A DNA stretch of 7,562 bases from an uncultured Catenibacterium sp. Its GTDB lineage: Bacteria > Bacillota_I > Bacilli_A > Erysipelotrichales > Coprobacillaceae. A program made the translations under genes and the position numbers. Each line of letters opens with the position of its first letter. The first letter of the stretch is position 1. The notes beneath the pieces are model-generated. The model had not been told where the DNA came from and ran no database searches. It was given only the letters and a program-made list of their open reading frames with translations. Below are positions 6,061-7,562 of this stretch, piece after piece. The stretch lies in NCBI RefSeq assembly GCF_900764565.1, contig NZ_CAAFOM010000313.1, positions 1-7,562 on the forward strand, in the 5' to 3' direction.

Positions 6061-6076
6061 GTTAGTATAAACTAAC
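6061..6076. promoter_or_regulatory. Operator-like palindrome, downstream copy
   Basis: GTTAGTATAAACTAAC has perfect 6-bp arms, GTTAGT and ACTAAC, around a 4-bp centre. It lies within the first 20 or so transcribed bases, where a bound protein would block RNA polymerase. Together with the copy at 5999-6014 it brackets the promoter; the centres are 62 bp apart, close to six helical turns. The 16-bp palindrome form suits a dimeric TetR- or MarR-type repressor, which is inference. Confidence 0.75.
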
Positions 6077-6090
6077 AAAGAGGTGATATC

Positions 6091-6972
6091 ATGAGAATAC
6101 TTGTATATGGTGCTTGGGTGATTGGTTTTTTATATGCAGTTTTGTTGAAAGAAGCAGGGTATGATACAACTATTTATGCAAGAGGACATAGACTTGAAGC
6201 CCTTCAAAATCAAGGACTCCTTTATAAGAAAAATAATATAATCAAAAAAGTAGATATCAAGGTCATTGATCACTTACAAGATAATGATATATATGACTTT
6301 ATTTTTTTAACTGTTAGAGAAAATCAATTATATCAAGCACTGAAAGAATTGAAATCCAACAAAAGCAAAACTATCATTACTATGGTCAATACACTAGATA
6401 ATTATGAAAAATTGGAAAGTATTGTAGGAAAAGGAAAAATACTACCTGCTTTCCCAGGTGCTGGAGGCACAATCACAAATGGTATACTTGATGCATCACT
6501 TACTCCAAGATTTATACAGCCTACTACTTTTTCTGAAATATCAGGAAAGAAGACAAAAAGAACAAAACAGCTCTCACAAATATTTAAACAAGCCCATATA
6601 CCAATTCAGCAGATGAATGATATGCATATATGGCAGTTATGTCATCTTGGGATGGTTGTGCCTCTTGCGAATGCTTATTATCAAACAGAACATCCTGAAT
6701 CTGTAGGTGAAGATCAACAGGTTATGAGAAAAACAGCTATTCAGCTTAAAAAGAATTTCAATACATTATATGAAAATCTCAACACCTTATCACCATGTAA
6801 AATGCATATCTTTAGACTCTTACCAGTACCTGTACTTACATATATTTTATCTCAGACTTATAAAAGTCGCTTTGGATATACATTCATGTACCAGCATGCA
6901 ATAAAGGCCCCAAATGAGATGAGAGAACTACATAACCAATTTTATTCTTATATTAAGAAATGGAGATTATGA
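6091..6972 (+). CDS. Ketopantoate reductase (ApbA/PanE) family protein, atypical
   Basis: The 293-residue protein has the family layout: an N-terminal NADP-binding Rossmann domain (about 1-165) starting MRILVYGAWVIGFLYA with Arg31 where the NADPH phosphate is usually held, FIFLTVRENQLYQAL (70-84), the ALPAFPGAGG-like segment at 118-126, and an all-helical C-terminal domain from about 175. Two key features differ from true ketopantoate reductase. The GxGxxG motif reads GAWVIG (7-12), with Trp9 for the second Gly, and the helix around Trp181 (WQLCHLGMVVPLANA) lacks the catalytic Lys and Asn. It is therefore unlikely to make pantoate; relatives of this kind are accessory proteins of unknown substrate. 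AGAGGT at 6079-6084 supports the start. It overlaps or abuts the downstream methyltransferase gene and is driven by the promoter at 6022-6050 between two operator-like palindromes. Confidence 0.82.
   Translation: MRILVYGAWVIGFLYAVLLKEAGYDTTIYARGHRLEALQNQGLLYKKNNIIKKVDIKVIDHLQDNDIYDFIFLTVRENQLYQALKELKSNKSKTIITMVNTLDNYEKLESIVGKGKILPAFPGAGGTITNGILDASLTPRFIQPTTFSEISGKKTKRTKQLSQIFKQAHIPIQQMNDMHIWQLCHLGMVVPLANAYYQTEHPESVGEDQQVMRKTAIQLKKNFNTLYENLNTLSPCKMHIFRLLPVPVLTYILSQTYKSRFGYTFMYQHAIKAPNEMRELHNQFYSYIKKWRL
6962..6965 (+). promoter_or_regulatory. Ribosome binding site deciding the methyltransferase start
   Basis: GGAG inside the end of the preceding gene is 9 nt from ATG 6975 but only 3 nt from the in-frame ATG 6969, which overlaps the preceding stop codon. 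The 6975 start is therefore preferred. Confidence 0.6.
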
Positions 6973-6974
6973 AT

Positions 6975-7562
6975 ATGACAAATGAAGAATATAAACAGCT
7001 ATCAATCAAAGAATTTACTAAAGCAGCCGGAAGATATGAAGGGAATCATGCAGGTCTCTATGAAATGTGTAAGAAGGATTATCCAGATATCTTAGAAGAA
7101 TTAGAGAAAGAACCATTTATGGATTTACTTGATGCAGGATGTGGCCCTGCACCTATGATTTCTTTACTATCAGAAAAATATCCTGATAAGCACTATACAG
7201 GCCTAGATCTTACTCCTGCTATGATTGAACAGGCTCAAAAGAAGAATATTCCTCATGCTGTATTTGTAGTAGGGGATTGTGAGAATTTTCCTTTTGAGGA
7301 AAACTCATTTGATGCCATCATCTGTTCTATGAGCTTTCATCATTATCCAAATCCTCAAGCATTTTTTAATAGTGTAAAAAGATGCTTACGTCCAAATGGT
7401 AGATTAATACTTAGAGATGTTACTAGTGATAATAAGCCACTTGTATGGCTGATGAATACATTTGAAATGCCTCTTGCAAACTTATTTGGCCATGGAGATG
7501 TTCAGGTTCCTACAAGAAATCTTGTTTATAAATGCTGCAAAGAAGCAGGATTAAAAGTAGAA
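6975..7562 (+). CDS. Class I SAM-dependent methyltransferase, C-terminus beyond the window
   Basis: The frame is open to the last base of the window, giving 196 residues of an incomplete protein. It shows the class I methyltransferase order: motif I LLDAGCGPAP (51-60) for the SAM methionine and ribose, the acidic end of strand 2 in GLDLTPAMIEQA (76-87, Asp78), GDCENFPF (100-107) next to the adenine, FDAIICSMSFHHY (112-124) as motif IV, and LRPNGRLILRDV (138-149) before strand 5. This is the UbiE/COQ5-like Methyltransf_11 group, acting on small molecules more often than on nucleic acids; the HHYPNP stretch is typical. The substrate is unknown. The start lies 2 nt after the preceding stop codon (an alternative ATG at 6969 would overlap it by 4 nt), so the two genes are tightly coupled and probably act on the same compound or in the same response. 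Confidence 0.9.
   Translation, partial: MTNEEYKQLSIKEFTKAAGRYEGNHAGLYEMCKKDYPDILEELEKEPFMDLLDAGCGPAPMISLLSEKYPDKHYTGLDLTPAMIEQAQKKNIPHAVFVVGDCENFPFEENSFDAIICSMSFHHYPNPQAFFNSVKRCLRPNGRLILRDVTSDNKPLVWLMNTFEMPLANLFGHGDVQVPTRNLVYKCCKEAGLKVE

Noticed and set aside
6024..6090. GTGATAT appearing three times (6024, 6041, 6083)
   Set aside because: One copy spans the -35 end, one spans the -10 hexamer and one is part of the ribosome binding site region; spacing is irregular, so chance overlap with known signals explains them.

Overview
The window looks like chromosome from a low-GC Bacillota. By eye it is strongly AT-rich, with A/T-ending codons, strong AGGAGG-type ribosome binding sites, and short hairpin-plus-T-run terminators. 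Every gene I can support lies on the + strand. The protein mix (MATE exporter, GyrI-like protein, ISF-like flavoprotein, DUF5714 protein, ketopantoate-reductase-like protein) and the general look would fit a gut anaerobe such as a member of Erysipelotrichia or Clostridia. That placement is an impression, because no rRNA or marker gene is present. I see no tRNA, rRNA, CRISPR array, insertion sequence or phage gene. No gene-free stretch exceeds 300 bases; the longest, 5906-6090, holds a terminator, a promoter and two operator-like palindromes.

Layout. (1) 56-2254: a tight three-gene operon of an alpha/beta hydrolase (monoacylglycerol-lipase type), a GyrI-like small-molecule-binding protein and a two-cupin protein, closed by a terminator at 2271-2295. 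(2) 2372-3694: a MATE exporter with its own candidate promoter (2311-2339) and a hairpin behind it (3705-3730). (3) 3759-4933: a Cys-rich DUF5714 protein, translationally coupled by an 8-nt overlap to an arsC-type (low-molecular-weight-phosphatase fold) arsenate reductase that is broken by a one-base frameshift in an A-run, followed directly by a 72-residue two-helix membrane protein. (4) 4986-5300: a four-helix small membrane protein. (5) 5366-5905: an NAD(P)H-dependent flavoprotein with the compact four-cysteine motif of iron-sulfur flavoproteins, followed by a terminator at 5972-5998. (6) 6091-7562: a ketopantoate-reductase-like protein and a class I SAM methyltransferase that runs off the window end. 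This last operon is driven by an extended -10 promoter bracketed by two matching 16-bp palindromes about six helical turns apart.

How they may work together: the window reads as a series of small accessory operons for handling small molecules (hydrolysis, ligand binding, efflux, redox, methylation), not as a core pathway. The most noteworthy points are the frameshifted arsC coupled to a DUF5714 gene without any other ars gene in view, and the twin-operator promoter in front of a ketopantoate-reductase-like protein whose cofactor-binding and catalytic motifs are altered. I did not find convincing evidence of a wholly new multi-gene system.
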